DNA of 64,000 bases from JAWKTV01 sp041398905 (GTDB lineage: Bacteria > Planctomycetota > Planctomycetia > Planctomycetales > Planctomycetaceae), in contig JAWKTV010000004.1 of assembly GCA_041398905.1 (NCBI GenBank), positions 322,729-386,728 on the forward strand, written 5' to 3'. A program made the position numbers and the translations under genes. The first letter of the stretch is position 1. Each line of letters begins with the position of its first letter. Shown here piece after piece: positions 9,699-20,219 of the stretch. The notes beneath the pieces are model-generated. The model saw only the letters and a list, made by a program, of their open reading frames with translations, searched no databases and was not told the DNA's origin.

Positions 9699-9974
9699 TT
9701 GAACCGGCGATCAACGATTCGAGTCGAGTTCTACGGCATTCCGCGGTTGCGCGCGAAGCGGCCCGCCCTTGATGTTGAAGCGGAGACCGTCCGAGAAGCG
9801 TTGCAGCAGACCGTGCAGGTGCTGCCCGGACTGGCCGACTGCTGCACACCGGACGGCGGACTCCGCAGCGGCTACCTGCTGAGCATCGACGGTGTCCGGT
9901 TCATCAGCGACGTCACTCAAGAGCTGCGACCGGGGCAGACGCTGCTGCTGCTCTCACGGGACGCTGGCGGTTGA
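9699..9974 (+). CDS. MoaD/ThiS-like beta-grasp protein with C-terminal Gly-Gly
   Basis: About 91 aa. It opens with IRVEFYGIPRLRAKRP and ends LRPGQTLLLLSRDAGG, matching the MoaD/ThiS fold pattern: beta-1 with 'fyGipR', a late G-D/Q-x-L-L-L-L strand and a terminal diglycine. In that family the diglycine is adenylated by an E1-like enzyme and thiocarboxylated for sulfur transfer, or conjugated. A TTG start at 9699 is assumed because no ATG lies close to the domain; an ATG at 9636 would overlap the SDR gene. No moaE, thiG, moeB/thiF or JAMM gene is in view, so the partner is unknown. Confidence 0.65.
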   Translation: MNRRSTIRVEFYGIPRLRAKRPALDVEAETVREALQQTVQVLPGLADCCTPDGGLRSGYLLSIDGVRFISDVTQELRPGQTLLLLSRDAGG

Positions 9975-10057
9975 AGTGAGCCTCGACGGCAGCGACCACC
10001 GACCTTTCACCAGGATACAGAAGTAACCACTCCATCGATCGAGAAAGCAGGTGATTC

Positions 10058-10606
10058 ATGACGGTTTTCGACTTGTGGCTGCCAGTGCTGCTGAGCGGAA
10101 TGCTGACCCATGTGCTGAGTACATTCGCCTGGATGGTGCTCCCGCATCACAAGCCCGAGTGGAACCGGTTGCCCGCTGAAGAGGAGCTCATCGACCTGAT
10201 CGAGACCCGCAACGTTCCTGCCAACCAGTACATGTTCCCGTTCGCCAGCGGTCCGGACGAAATGAACTCACCGGAGTACAAGTCGCGTCAGGCGAAGTGT
10301 CGCGGGATGCTCATCCTGTGGGAGTCGCCGCCGCACATGGGGGCGGCGATCGGGAAGACGCTGGCGTTCTTCTTCGTTGCGGCGTTCGTCATCGCATATC
10401 TCGCCGCTCTCGGGCTCCCGCGGGGCGCGACGTTCCTCGATGTCTTCCGGTTCGTGACGACCGCGGGGCTGCTGACGCACGTCGCGGCCCACTTTCCGCA
10501 CGTTTACTGGTTCCGTCGCCGGGTGGCGATGGAAGTGTTGGACGGGGTCGCTTACGCGGTCGCCACGGGACTGGTCTTCGCGAGCCTCTGGCCGGCGCCG
10601 GCGTGA
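10058..10606 (+). CDS. unknown membrane protein, 182 aa
   Basis: Not recognised as a named family. It has hydrophobic segments at about residues 5-28, 93-117, 125-145 and 158-178. Between helices 1 and 2 is an acidic cytosolic-type loop containing WNRLPAEEELIDLI. Histidines in helical positions (LTHVLSTF, LLTHVAAHFPHVYW) recur. A Shine-Dalgarno-like AGCAGGTG precedes ATG 10058. It lies 83 bases after the beta-grasp gene in the same direction and converges with the PQQ-propeller gene (12 bases between stops). Confidence 0.7.
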   Translation: MTVFDLWLPVLLSGMLTHVLSTFAWMVLPHHKPEWNRLPAEEELIDLIETRNVPANQYMFPFASGPDEMNSPEYKSRQAKCRGMLILWESPPHMGAAIGKTLAFFFVAAFVIAYLAALGLPRGATFLDVFRFVTTAGLLTHVAAHFPHVYWFRRRVAMEVLDGVAYAVATGLVFASLWPAPA

Positions 10607-10618
10607 CGCAGCCATCCC

Positions 10619-13600
10619 TCACGGCAGCGCCAGCACGTCGGGCTCGTCCGGGAGTTCCACGTAATGCACCAGAATCTGAGACGCCGCTCCGAAGATCGTG
10701 AAGCACCCCGCCGGGCGGTGGTGTTCGAGATGCACGATCCGCTGCCGGTCGATATCGGTCCGACGAGCGACGGCGGTTCCCGTGCGCTTGTCGACGAGTT
10801 CGAGCAGCAGCCGCGAGGCATTCGTACCCGTCCCTTCCTGCACGCGGCTGAAGGTGACGAGGAACGGCAGATCGTGACCGGCCGCGGTCAGCATCGTCCG
10901 CTTCTGGAACACCTCGCGCCATCGCTCCCGGCCGTCCTCGCGGTCAACTGCGATCAGCGATCCATGTACGGTGACGCTGGGCAGTTGCAGCTCCGTGCTC
11001 GCGCTTTCATAGCGCACACTTGTCGGCTGTTCCACGCTATGCCCAACGTGGATGTACCAGGTGTCCGCGTCGCTCCAGACCCGCAGCGACGACATCTGCG
11101 ACGCCAGTTCCGCATCGAGTTCGTAACGAGTCCGCACTTCACCGGCCAGTGTGTCGATCACCACGACCTCACCCAGGTCATTCACGCAGGCAAAGTACCG
11201 CGTGTCGGCACGATCATCACACAGCCGGGGATGGGCAGGCTCGTTGAAGACCAATCGATCATGCAACGGATCCCAGACGCAGAAGCGCGGCTCGCCCGCT
11301 TCGGTTCCGGTGACGAAAGCGATCATCCGGCCGTAGCAGGTCCGCACGCGTCTGACATCCCGAAGATCGATCGGCATGTGACAGGTTCGCAGTTCCTCGC
11401 CGGTGCGTGTTGACAGCACACGGCAGGTCCGCAGGTCAGATTCGAATACGACCGTGACTTCTTCGTCCCCGCACAGGCCGGTGTCGTCGTTGGCGAACAA
11501 CCCCGCCTCGTCAGAGATGTCCAGCCGCTCCCAGAGGGTCGCTCCGGTCAAAGGATCGAGACAGGCGAGTCCCGCGGTGCTTTGCACGACGCAGTAGCCA
11601 TCGCCGCTGGGGCCCAGCCGCACGCGCCGCGACCGTCCCGGTCGAGTGGTGAGGCTCTTGGACCAAAGAACTGCGGAGTCCAGCAGCGACAGCCCGTGAA
11701 CCTGCGTCTCGGCCATTGCCAGAAAGCCCCCTCCTGCAGGTTGGAAGCGGGCATCCGGTTCGTGGCTGCGTGCCGGGACCGTGATCTTGCCGACCCGCCG
11801 CGCCGTCGCCCGATCGACGATCGCCAGCTCCATCAATGGAGAATCGTTCGACGGGGTGCGGCCCGCCGGCTCGGCGAGCTTCATGATCCGCAGCGAATCG
11901 TCCACGCGACGGTCCAGTTCCCGATGCGGATGCAGGAGCGTCGCCAGATCGAGCGGGGCCGTGAAGTACGGACCGTCGTCGACGGCGATCGCATCGGTTT
12001 CTGCGCCAGTCGCGGCGGGAGACAACTGGACATCCAGGACATCGAAACGCGCATTCCGACGCGCACGCAATGTTGCGTTCGCCAGGACTCCGGTGGTGTA
12101 GGTCGCGGCGACAACATCCTTCCCGGCATTTCCGGCGAACGCCAGTTGCAGCAGATTCGGCGCGACATCGAAGTCCGCGGCGGCAAGACGGCCATCGATT
12201 CCTCCACCGCGCAGCAACGAACCGAGCAGTCGCCGCGAACGCAACTGCAAGCTGGCGTCAGTCGAGGCGGCAGCGAACCGCAGTTGCGTTTCAGCCTGCA
12301 AGAGACGGCCATCGGCCTGATAGCCGCGCGCGAGATCGAGTCGAGCCGCATCGGCCGCCGTCGTGCCGCTGAACTGACGCACGAATCGTTCGAGACTGGA
12401 CCGATCACCAGAGAGCGTGACCGCGAACTGTTCGTTGGCGATCGTGCGCCGCAAGTCGGCGCGACCTTCTTCCGTCAGGCTGGCTTCCAGGCGTTGCCAT
12501 TCCTCGGCAATCGCCTGTGCCGGTGCGAGCCGATGGCTCGATAGACTGTCGCCCGGGATCAGCAGGTCAGCCGGCATCGCCGCGAGGTGCGCCGTCGCGC
12601 GGAGCATCAGCGGGACATCTCCCTCTCGCGCCGCGATCTTCAGCTCCGCGAGATGCATCCGCGAGCACTCTTCCGGGGTCCGGCTCCAGCGCCGCAACTC
12701 CGCCATCGCGTCGTCCAGTGGCATCACTGCCGCATCGCCAGCCAAGGCGTCGCGCACGGTATCGTGAATCAACTCCAACAGCAGTCGCCGAGACCGATCA
12801 AGCTCGCCACCATCGGCGAGACTGACTGCACTCCGCTCAACCGTGAGCAACTCACGCAGCCGAGACAGAGCCGACCCCTCGTCGCCGAGCGTCAGGTCCA
12901 GTTCGGCCAGCAGTTGACGGCGGGTGGTCGATGCCGCCCCGCCGAGTTGGGAACGCATCCGCTCGACGAATTGGCGATTGAGATCGGCCGGATCGCTGTC
13001 TCCAACCGACGGCTCCCGCTCGTTGGCCAGCAGGTTCATTCGCAATGGCTCGGCCTGCAGAAACACCTGCGTCGCTACCGGCGAGACCGAGGCGATCGCC
13101 TCGTCGATCGCGACAAGGTTGCCGGCCGCCCGGATCGGCGCGGGCTGTTCCACCAAGGTGACGACTTCACTCGAAGGCAAGAACAACGGCGTTGCCAAAT
13201 CGGCTGCGGACGTCAGCCGCGCAATCAATGGTGATCCGTCATTCGCGAGTTCGCCCGTTTGCGCGTCGAGGTTGTGCAGGTGTCCGCTGGCGAGCGGTAA
13301 CACCACCTGGCCACCGAGCACCACTCCTCGGCCGGACAATCCTGCGACCGCACGTTGCCAACGACGGTTTCCCCGCGTCGCGTCATAGCAGGCGATGCGA
13401 TCGGTACTGGCGATCACGACATCACCCACCGGTGTCACCAGCACCGACTGACCACCCTGCCGCGGCTGCGACCACGCCACATGCCCGCCCGCGAGATCGA
13501 TCGCGTGAATCTCCAGTGAGTCGGGGGGCATCACAATCGCACGCCCTCCCGCGATCACCGGCTGGACCGCGTACACCGTCGCGCCTGGTCGGCCGTCTCC

Positions 13601-15600
13601 ACGCCAACTGACCGACCCACCGTATTCCGAACTGCGGTACTGCAACACCCACGTAAACGTCCGTTGATCGCAGTTCCAGCCGACCACCGCGCCGGCAGGT
13701 GTCGGGCAGATCAACTGCCCCGCGGCGAGCGCAGGAACAAAGCCGATGCGCCACCGCTGCCGGTCGTCGCTGATGGGCCGGTCCAGCAGCGCCAGCGGCT
13801 GCACGTACTCAACCGCGCCGCTCGCAGCCCGCAGCACCACCAGATTCACTTCGCCGCGATGCTCTGAAAGCAGGTACAACTGGTCGCCGCGCGGGACCGG
13901 CGGGCCCATAAAGAAGTGCCCCGCCAGCACGTCGCCCGGCGATGCCGAGGTCGCCGGGCCGCCGACGCTCCACGCAACCGCCAGTTCGCTTGCCCCGGAC
14001 CTGTCGGCGGACCGCGCATCGCCGACTGCGTGGGGTGTTTCGGGCAGCCTGAGCGCCACCAGCCGGTTGGACACGGTGGTGGGCAGACTGTGCGAATCGC
14101 GAAGCAGCGGCGGCTCACTCGCAGGCTCCGCCTCCCCCAACAGTTCTTCGCAGATGTCATCGATGAAGTACAGTTGGTCGCCGTCGCTGGAGAGCGACCC
14201 CAGGAGAGAGTTTTCGGCAGCCACCTGATCGAAGGCCTGGACGACGGGAGGGGGTGTGCCCGCCGGCGCGATCGGCCGTGTCCGCTGCAAGTTCAAGGCG
14301 GTTTCGCAACGCCAGGACCACACGAGGTCGCCAGTCACCGCGTCCCGCGCCGCGATATCGTTCATTCGTCGGACGATGATCCGGCCATCAATCGCCAGCG
14401 GCAACGCCGATGTCGCCAGACTTGCTTCTTCGTCCAACTGCGTGCGGCACCAATGTTCGGCGGCCTCCAGTTCCGCGCCGGCGTCGTCCCGATCGGAGGC
14501 CACCAGCCGCGTCACCGCCAGCATGCACGCCGACTGCGACGACTCCAAAGCATCGCCCGCGGATTGCCGCAGCGTGCTCCACAGCGGCAGATGAAACGGC
14601 ACCCCGCCGGCTCGCATTCCGCCGCCGTCGACGCCGCCATACGGCATCGGCCAGTCGCGCGAGGCGATGGCCGACCGGCCTTGTGCGGATCGGATGCGTT
14701 CACTCTCCCGTTGCAGCCACGACGCCACTGGCCGCGTCTCCTCACCGACCAATAGCTCAACGTTCTCGATTCCCGCGAGTGACTCCACACCGGTTCCAGG
14801 GGCCGCGGCCTCCAGCACAACCGCGCGGCGAGACGATCGCGCGGTGAGCAGTTCGCCAGTCCACCGCTCGACAGCAGCGATCGCCAGTAGACTTCGCTCT
14901 CTGCGAATCGCCCCTGATCGCAGTACAGTCGCGCCAGCGACAACTCGGCCCGCTGCGCGGCCTTCGTGCCAGGGTAACCACGGACCACACCGATCAGACC
15001 TGCGACCGTCCGCGCTGGATCAACCTTCGCGAGAGCCGCATCCGCCGCGGCGCCGACCAGACGTTCGTAGCGTTCACGCTGGGCGGGTTCGAGGTGCCGC
15101 AAATGATCGGCCGCCAGATTGCGGACGCTGGTGGGCCGATTGGTCGCTTCATCCCAGACGAGCGTGTCGTCAAGAGCGGTGCAGACGTCTCGCAGTTTCA
15201 GCAGGCCAGCAATCGGCTCGCCACCTTCCAACTGCCGCAACGCCGCCTCCAGCGCGACATCTCGTCCCCGTTGACGATACAGCAGATGATTGAGCCGACG
15301 GCGTTCCAGATATCGCCGCTGCTCCCACAGTCGACGCATCTGCGCGGTGGTCTCCTGTGCCATCTCGGCGGTCTGCAGCAACGATCGCGCGACCGAGGGA
15401 GAGTCCGGCCGCTCGCTCGCGGCGGCGTGGGCGGGGAGCGGGCGGGGTCGCTCGGCGGGTTGACCGGCAGGCGGCTGTTCGCCGAGCCGGTCGGCCGCGG
15501 GGGACGCGGTCGTCGAGGACCACCACCAGCAGGTCGCGCTCAGCAGGCCTGCACACACCTTTCGCCGCCATCCCTGGCGACGCACGCCTGGTCCGCTCAT
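10619..15600 (-). CDS. giant exported PQQ-like beta-propeller protein with N-terminal helical repeats (one frameshift)
   Basis: About 1,660 aa once a single frameshift near 14820-14840 is bridged. The N-terminus carries a signal-like segment (VCAGLLSATCWWW) followed by a helical region (residues ~75-260), with TPR-like pairs such as AELSLARLYCDQGRFAESEVYW. The rest contains many PQQ/BamB-like blades, e.g. WSWRCETALN, GHVAWSQPRQGG, IACYDATRGNRRWQRAV and GLACLDPLTGATLWERL. A TPR-like block near the middle (RLDLARGYQADGRLLQAETQL) separates two propellers. Start 15600 is supported by AAAGGAG seven bases upstream. Such proteins usually act in the periplasm as scaffolds or assembly factors; a true quinoprotein enzyme is not indicated. 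Confidence 0.8.
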
Positions 15601-16174
15601 CTCTCAACTCCTTTCGAGAGAGGCGCTCGACCCACGGGGCTCGGATCGAGCGGGGTTCAATACTCAAAAACTCGCCAGAGCCGCAAGACCGATCAGTTGG
15701 TCTGGATCAGTCTGCGTCGGCATCGGCAGTATTCGCCGATCACAAGTCGCGACGTCGTGTCCCGCCTTGTGTCCACGCCGCTACTCCTTCGCACACGCGA
15801 TACCAATCGCTCGGACGGACCGGATCAACGGGCCTCAAGTCGTTCCATGCCAGCCAATTAGTGATCGCCAACGAGGCTCTCAACGACGCATGGCTCGACA
15901 TGAGCGGCGGACCCGGACTGCCGGGACTGCGCGCGGAGCGGACGAGAATGCAGGCAGGAACCGTCGGAAGTCGCCAGCACCAGTCAGGCGGATGCAATCA
16001 CCCCTCAAGGTGCGTTGGAGTAATACCGCGTCGGTCGAATACTCCGACGTTTAACTCTCGATGACATGGTGCGCGGCCTGCCCGGACCGCCGCAGGTCCC
16101 GATCCGTTTGCGTCCTCGTTCGCGTGCCGGGATAATTACCGGCTGATGCAATCACCCCATCACAGGAGGCGATC
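15601..16174. other. 570-base divergent intergenic region
   Basis: It separates the leftward PQQ gene from the rightward DUF1559 gene. No convincing coding frame is present. It contains a 14-base direct repeat GATGCAATCACCCC at 15991-16004 and 16145-16158, the second copy just before the AGGAGG of the DUF1559 gene. CAATACTCAA at 15658-15667 is the reverse complement of part of the 2427 repeat. The function of these repeats is unknown. Confidence 0.5.
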
Positions 16175-17089
16175 ATGGTTCAGCTTTCAAGCAGGCGGCA
16201 CGGGTTTACGTTTGTCGAGCTGCAGGTGGTCATCGCCGTTTTGGCGGTGCTGGTGGCTTTGCTGCTGCCCGCCGTGCAGCAGACGCGGGCGGCCGCACGC
16301 AGGCTGCAATGTCAGGATCACCTGCACAACATCGCCATCGCGATGTACGACTACGAGAGCGTGTACAAAACCTTCCCCCCCGGCTGGGTCAACCAGGTGG
16401 ACGGCCACTCGAACTTCGCGTGGGGTCGGTCCCTGTTGCCGTTCGTTGAGCAGGCTCCACTCTACGAGCTGATCCGCGACGACGATCCGCTCCCCAAGCA
16501 GTTGCTCGACCCGCAGAAGCTTCGCGGGATGCAGACGCAGTTGGATATCTATCGTTGCCCGAATGACCCTTCGACACCGCTCAACAGGATCAACCTCCCT
16601 ACCGACAGCAACGGTCAAACACACGAGCTGGCTTTGACCAACTACGTGGGCAACCACGGCGGCGGCGATTGGGCTGATCCACCCCGGGGTTACACCGGCA
16701 TCTTCGCGATGAACAGCAGGACGAGAATTCGTGACATCACCGATGGCACCTCCAACACAGTGATGTGCGGAGAACGCAGTCTGGAGGCGGTCGCCGGCCG
16801 ACCAAAATCGACATGCGGCGCGAGCGTGATGTTAACCGTCGGAGGCGATGGGGAGGGGACCATCGAGCGGTTCGCCCTGGCGATCGGCAGCGCCGGAATC
16901 AACTCGGCCGAGCAGCTTGACGGCCAGGAACTGGGAGTGTGCTCGGAGGGGCAAAGCAGCGCGCATGCCGGAGGAACTCAGGTTGCCCTGTCCGATGGCA
17001 AGGTCTCCTTCCTCTCGGAAGAAATTGATCCCGTGCTGCTCCGCAATCTCATGGACCGGGGAGACGGCAACCCCGTGCGTGTGCCGTAG
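16175..17089 (+). CDS. DUF1559 prepilin-like protein (H-x9-DG)
   Basis: Planctomycete-expanded family of pseudopilin-like exported proteins, 304 aa. The N-terminus RRHGFTFVELQVVIAVLAVLVA is a type IV prepilin signal: Gly at -1, Phe at +1, Glu at +5, then a hydrophobic helix. The DUF1559 body includes ALTNYVGNHG and ITDGTSNTVMCGERS. The C-terminal HAGGTQVALSDG is the H-x9-DG hallmark. AGGAGG lies a few bases before ATG 16175. It is probably cleaved by a prepilin peptidase and exposed in the periplasm; the precise role is not known. Confidence 0.92.
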   Translation: MVQLSSRRHGFTFVELQVVIAVLAVLVALLLPAVQQTRAAARRLQCQDHLHNIAIAMYDYESVYKTFPPGWVNQVDGHSNFAWGRSLLPFVEQAPLYELIRDDDPLPKQLLDPQKLRGMQTQLDIYRCPNDPSTPLNRINLPTDSNGQTHELALTNYVGNHGGGDWADPPRGYTGIFAMNSRTRIRDITDGTSNTVMCGERSLEAVAGRPKSTCGASVMLTVGGDGEGTIERFALAIGSAGINSAEQLDGQELGVCSEGQSSAHAGGTQVALSDGKVSFLSEEIDPVLLRNLMDRGDGNPVRVP

Positions 17090-17165
17090 GTCATCTGCGG
17101 TGCTGTACAACTCGCCCCACCCCTGTCGGGGCGGGGGCATCGTGTTCCGTTTCGAGGGGGTGGAT

Positions 17166-20100
17166 GTGCGTTGTCTCTTGATCACGATGCTGCTGTTGTC
17201 CGGTGCTGTCATCGCGGACGACGCACCACCCGCCTCGCCACTCGAAGCGGACGTTGCGCAGGCGCAGTTCGCGCTGCATCCCGGGTGCCGCATTGAACTC
17301 GTCGCGGCCGAGCCTGACGTGATCGACCCCGTGCATATCGCCTTTGACGAGCGGGGCCGGCTGTGGGTCGTCGAGTACTCCGACTACCCGCATGGTCCGG
17401 CTGACGGGCAACCTGGTCGCAGCCGCATCCGCATTCTCAGCGATGCCGATGGCGACGGTCGCTATTCCGACCCGGTCACGTTCGCAAGCGGCCTGACGTT
17501 CGCGACCGGCCTCATCCCGTGGCGGGACGGGGCGATCGTAACATCGGCCGGCGCGGTCCAATTTCTGCGTGACACCAACGACGACGGTATCGCCGACGAG
17601 ACCCAGGAATGGTTCGTCGGCTTCAAGCAGGACAACCCACAGCTCCGGGCCAACCATCCGACGCTCGGCCTCGATGGACACATCTACATCGCCAGCGGGC
17701 TGCGGGGCGGCGAAGTTGGTCCGGGAAAGGACTGGGCGACCGCCTTTGGCGGACGTCGAGCGGCGAGAGTTGAGAGTCGAGAGCAAGAAGGGACAGCAGC
17801 CACACCCAACTCGGAACACTCAACACTCAACTCTCCCCGCCGTCTCCCTCTCCGGCCGCGACTTCCGCTTCGACCCCAACACTGGCGCGTTCGAAGCGAT
17901 CACCGGCGTCGGGCAGTTCGGCATGGCGTTCGACGAAGTTGGCAACCGCTACCTCTGCGACAACCGGCATCCCTGCCAGCAGGTGCTCGTCGAGGACTGG
18001 CAGCTCCGCCGCAATCCCAAGGTGTCGATCGCCCGTGTCATGCACGACGTTCTGCCGGCGGGCGAGTCCTCCCGACTTTTCCCCATCAGCCGCACCTGGA
18101 CGACGTCGAACCTGCACGCGAACCAGTTCACCGCCGCCTGCGGGCTGTGCATCTATCGCGGCCACGCCCTGCCCAACACAATGTACGGCGATGCCTTCAT
18201 CTGCGACCCGACGGCCAACCTCGTGCATCATGGCGACGTCGTCGACAGCGGCAGCGTGTACGGCGAAGGCCCCGACAGCCGCGAAGGGGTCGAGTTTCTC
18301 GCCACCAGGGACGAGTGGTTTCGCCCGGTGAACCTGACCGTCGGCCCTGACGGCGCGCTGTATGTCGTCGACATGTATCGGGCTGTCATCGAGCACCCGC
18401 AGTTCATGCCCGAAGAACTGCAAACGCGGCCCGACCTGCTGCTCGGCACCGATCGAGGCCGCATCTGGCGCGTCACCAGCCGGAATGCACCGCCGCACAG
18501 CACGCAGCTCGCGACGCCGCTTGACCTCACGGCCGCCAGCATCGACGAGCACTGGAAGCTCGACACCACTCGCAGGATTCTGGTCGCGGAACCGAACCGG
18601 CTGCGGGCGGCGACGACATCGCTGCGAGACATGCTTCAGTCAACGCGGCCGGAGTCGCGCATTCATGCGATGACGTTGCTCGCGGTCGCGGCGGAACTGG
18701 ATGACGCGGCGCTGGGCGCAGCTCATCGCCGATGCGGACCCCTTGGTGTCCGAAGTCGCGGTGCGGATCGCGGGACAGCGCGAAGTGACGGACCCGCTGA
18801 TCGTCGCCTCGCTGCTGGATCGATTGAAGAACGCGGTGAACGATCCCGGCCTGCGTCGGCAATGCGCGTTGAGCCTCACGGGAGCGAAGGCCGAGCCAGG
18901 ACCGCTCACCGCCGTGCTGGCCAAGACACTATGGGACACGCCCGACGACGCACTGCTCGCCGATGCGGTCGCGCTCGCGGCTCCCCAGCCGAGCCAGCTC
19001 GCGATCAAGCTCGTGAGCGCTCTCCGCCAGCCTCCCGAATGGGGCGGCCCTGACGATCCCAACGACCGGCGAGTCGAGCGTCTCCAGCAGATCGAACGGT
19101 TCGCCGAACTCGCGGCGCGCAATGAGCCGGTCACGTTCGTCGATCAACTCGCGGTGAACGAAGAGGTGGAGGACATCGACGATGCGTGGCTCGCTGGTGT
19201 CTGCCGCGGGTTGAGTGCGCGCCGGACATCGCTGTCGGAAGTTGGTGACCAGTTGACGGCGGTGACGCGCGAATCGCTGGCCCGCCGTTTCGCGAAGCTG
19301 CGACAGAAGTTCGCGGACCACCCCGCACCGGGTCGGGAGGTCGAACTGCTTGGCTACGCGCCGCGTGACGAGGCGGACGTGTTGCTTGGCCACATCGGCC
19401 CGGAGTCGCCCCCCGCCTTGCGACAGCAGGCGATTGAGGTGCTCGGCCGACGCGGGCATCCCGCGCTTGGCCCGCGGCTCGTCGACGAGTTCTCCAGTCT
19501 CTCGCCCGAGCTGCGCAACCTCGCCGCGGGCATCATCTTCGCACGGGCCGAGTGGACGAGGTCGCTGCTCGAAATGATGGCAGCCGGAACGGTCAGCCCG
19601 CGGCTGATCGACGCGAACCGCGTCCGCCAGCTCACCACCTCCAAGGACGAGCAGGTCCGCACGCTGGCCAACACCGTCTTCGCCAGTCTCGCCCCCGCTG
19701 ACCGCTCCAAGGTGCTCGCCGATTACCAGCCATGCTTGTCGATCGACGCCGACCCAACACGAGGCCGGGAAGTCTTCAAGGCGCAGTGCATCACCTGTCA
19801 CCGAATTGGTGAACTGGGCGTGAACGTTGCCCCGGACATCAGCGATTCACGCACGAAGACGCGCGACTACCTGCTGACGGCGATCCTCGATCCCAACCGC
19901 GCGATCGACAATAACTACTTCAGTTACACCGTCGTCGACGTCGCCGGCGTCACTCATTCGGGCATCCTCACCAGCGAAACCGCGACCTCGATCACCCTCA
20001 AGCAGCCCGGCGACAAAGTCCTGACGCTTCCACGGGCGGAGATCGAACTGCTGCAATCGAGCGGCCAGTCGCTGATGCCCGAAGGCCTCGAACGCAACAT

Positions 20101-20188
20101 CACGCCACAGCAGATGGCGGACCTGATCTCGTTCATCAAGAACTGGCGTTACCTGGACGGCACCGTGCCATCGGAAGTGATTCGCTGA
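17166..20188 (+). CDS. PVC-type membrane-bound dehydrogenase / heme-binding protein (two frameshifts, in-frame repeat insert)
   Basis: Large exported protein (~1,000 aa). A signal peptide (CLLITMLLLSGAVIA) leads into a sugar-dehydrogenase-like six-blade propeller (HIAFDERGRLWVVEYSDYP, NLTVGPDGALYVVDMYR). HEAT-like helical repeats follow, then a C-terminal cytochrome c domain with CITCH, whose distal Met may lie in SLMPEGLE. GTG 17166 is preferred because GAGGGGG lies five bases upstream. Frame breaks occur near 17732 (GGG for GG in CTGGGCGACC) and near 18700-18715, with clear continuation. A palindromic insert at 17761-17842 adds about 28 residues in frame between the propeller segments GGEVGPGKDW and LSGRDFRFDP. 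The protein probably oxidises a sugar or alcohol outside the cytoplasm. Confidence 0.83.
17761..17842. repeat. palindromic heptad-repeat element inside a coding sequence
   Basis: Left arm GAGAGTTGAGAGT (17765-17777) pairs with right arm ACACTCAACTCTC (17823-17835), 12 of 13 positions. CGGC/GCCG extends the stem after a 3-base bulge. Both arms are built from 7-base units (GTTGAGA, GTTGAGT). It reads through without a stop as VERRELRVESKKG...TRNTQHSTLPA and interrupts the conserved join between propeller blades. This looks like an inserted mobile or expandable element tolerated as extra protein. Confidence 0.7.
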
Positions 20189-20219
20189 GTCCTGCCCGTT
20201 TCGGCTCGTCCCCGCCGCG

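Noticed and set aside
12517..13611. Plus-strand frames within the PQQ gene
   Set aside because: Arg/Pro-rich shadows of the minus-strand propeller gene.
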